Made by a program: the position numbers and the translations under genes. A stretch of 5,868 nucleotides of DNA from NCBI GenBank assembly GCA_934481325.1, contig CAKSPL010000086.1:1-5868 (forward strand), read 5' to 3'. Under the pieces are notes generated by a model that saw only the letters and a list, made by a program, of their open reading frames with translations, was not told the origin of the DNA and did no database searches. Numbering within the stretch: the first letter of the stretch is position 1; each line of letters opens with the position of its first letter. The stretch is from an uncultured Eubacteriales bacterium. GTDB taxonomy: Bacteria > Bacillota > Clostridia > Oscillospirales > CAG-272. Shown one piece after another: positions 5,017 to 5,868 of the stretch.

Positions 5017-5868
5017 TTTTTGTCTCCTTTATCATTTCCTTCACGGTTTTGACAACCGCGCCGGCATCAATTCCCGCGGCAACGGCGGGCGTTTCGCCCT
5101 GTTTTGGCGGCAGAAATCCGTTTTCCACGGCAAGAAGCCGATACGGGAGGTGCAACCCGTGCATTTCCAGCTCCACAGCGGTGGATTCGGCAAAGCCGCC
5201 GTGCCGCATACCTTCCTCCAAATAAAGCACTGCTCTGCCCGAAATCAGCGGCAACAGCTCCACTGCCACTGCCGAAACAGGCGCAATCTGCTCACACAGC
5301 AGAATCCGCACCGTTATCCCGCACCCGGCAAGTGTTTTTGCCGCCGCCAGTGCCTCGGTTGCAATTCTGCCATAGGTTACAACCGTCACATCCGGTGTCT
5401 CGCCGTTCTGCCACACGCGCACGCCGGGATTCCCCGCGGGGGTTTCATAAAAGGCGGACAAAACGTCCGGTTCCTCCCCCCCGCAAGAATAGCGCACCGC
5501 GGCGGGTACGCCACCGGCAAGCGCGATTTCCACGGAGCGGCGAAGCCCCGCAAAGGTCACCGGGGTATAAATCCGAAAATCCGGCAGAGCCGAGAGCATT
5601 GCAACGTCGAAAATGCCGTGATGGGTCACGCCGTCGTGCAGGTTCAGCCCTGCGCGGTCAATGCAAAACAGCACCGGAAGCCGTTGCAACGCCACATCGT
5701 GCAGGATGTTGTCATAGGCGCGTTGCAAAAAGGTGGAGTAAACCGCTACTACGGGTCGCTCCCCTGCGGCGGCAAGCCCCGCGGCAAAGGTTACGGCGTG
5801 TCCCTCCGCAATGCCGACGTCGAAAAAGCGGGTGGGAAACGCCTTGGCAAAGGAGGTAAGCCCGGTGC
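5003..5868 (-). CDS. dxs: 1-deoxy-D-xylulose-5-phosphate synthase, C-terminal part (5' end outside window)
   Basis: The last 287 codons of DXS, a thiamine-diphosphate enzyme that joins pyruvate and glyceraldehyde 3-phosphate in the first step of the MEP isoprenoid pathway; its product also feeds thiamine and pyridoxal synthesis. In visible residues: FFDVGIAEGHAVTFAAG (14-30) with the catalytic Glu E21, YSTFLQRAYD (43-52), CIDRAGL (68-74), HDGVTHHGIFD (77-87), then the C-terminal transketolase domain (about 149-287) with LYLEEGMRHGGF. E. coli Dxs equivalents of E370, H372, Y392, R398, R420, D427 and H431 are kept. Q371 is Gly, and the usual RYPRG reads RYSCG (125-129), so the Arg478 equivalent is Cys. 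The frame is intact and continues beyond 5868; the internal TTG at 5728 is not a start. It overlaps the next gene by 14 nt. Confidence 0.95.
   Translation of the reverse strand, partial: TGLTSFAKAFPTRFFDVGIAEGHAVTFAAGLAAAGERPVVAVYSTFLQRAYDNILHDVALQRLPVLFCIDRAGLNLHDGVTHHGIFDVAMLSALPDFRIYTPVTFAGLRRSVEIALAGGVPAAVRYSCGGEEPDVLSAFYETPAGNPGVRVWQNGETPDVTVVTYGRIATEALAAAKTLAGCGITVRILLCEQIAPVSAVAVELLPLISGRAVLYLEEGMRHGGFAESTAVELEMHGLHLPYRLLAVENGFLPPKQGETPAVAAGIDAGAVVKTVKEMIKETKNDTD

Noticed and set aside
4042..5052. Long plus-strand open frame (336 codons) opposite bioY and the ThyX-like gene
   Set aside because: It lies antisense to two well-supported genes, has no suitable ribosome binding site, and its translation is not protein-like.
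5104..5859. Plus-strand Arg/Pro-rich open frame opposite dxs
   Set aside because: It is antisense to dxs, and its composition is typical of a GC-rich shadow frame.

Overview
The window reads as chromosomal DNA of a low- to mid-GC Gram-positive bacterium, most likely a member of the Clostridia (Bacillota), perhaps a gut-type Oscillospirales organism. The pointers are strong GGAGG ribosome binding sites, sigma-A-type promoters with 17-bp spacers, a canonical T-box riboswitch in front of cysE-cysS, a BioY-type (ECF) biotin transporter and DXS of the MEP pathway. No sequence comparison was run, so the taxonomic placement is an inference from gene content and protein style.

Left part, plus strand. 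Bases 1-168 are the 3' end of a ribulose-phosphate 3-epimerase-type gene. A clear extended -10 promoter (224-252) drives secG (315-569), which has a hairpin in its leader (272-291) and its own intrinsic terminator (568-603). A second consensus promoter (615-643) drives a leader of about 260 nt that is a cysteine-specific T-box riboswitch (about 650-894). It contains a UGC specifier at 742-744, a T-box bulge TGGAACC at 846-852, and mutually exclusive antiterminator and terminator helices. It controls cysE (serine acetyltransferase, GTG start at 914) and cysS (cysteinyl-tRNA synthetase), which lie 2 bp apart. The logic is closed: uncharged tRNA-Cys turns on both the first committed step of cysteine synthesis and the enzyme that charges tRNA-Cys. 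A third strong promoter (3145-3173) drives a small lipoprotein of unknown function (3223-3648), whose mRNA is predicted to begin in a GNRA-loop hairpin. That gene ends at a bidirectional terminator (3661-3691).

Right part, minus strand. Read from the right edge, the genes are dxs (3' part only), a 211-residue conserved protein that I read as a divergent ThyX-like protein, and bioY. They overlap or abut (14-nt overlap, then a 1-nt gap), so they look like one translationally coupled operon that converges on the lipoprotein gene. In the 127-bp gap after bioY there is a short decayed reading frame (3690-3806) resembling the C-terminus of a REP-associated tyrosine transposase, together with a 13-bp hairpin.

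The items most worth following are the ThyX-like protein without a recognisable RHR motif inside a dxs-bioY operon, the transposase-like relic, the altered phosphate-binding motif in DXS, and the T-box, whose discriminator-contacting base fits tRNA-Cys. I found no CRISPR array, tRNA, rRNA or intact mobile element, and no clear sign of an entirely new multi-gene system.
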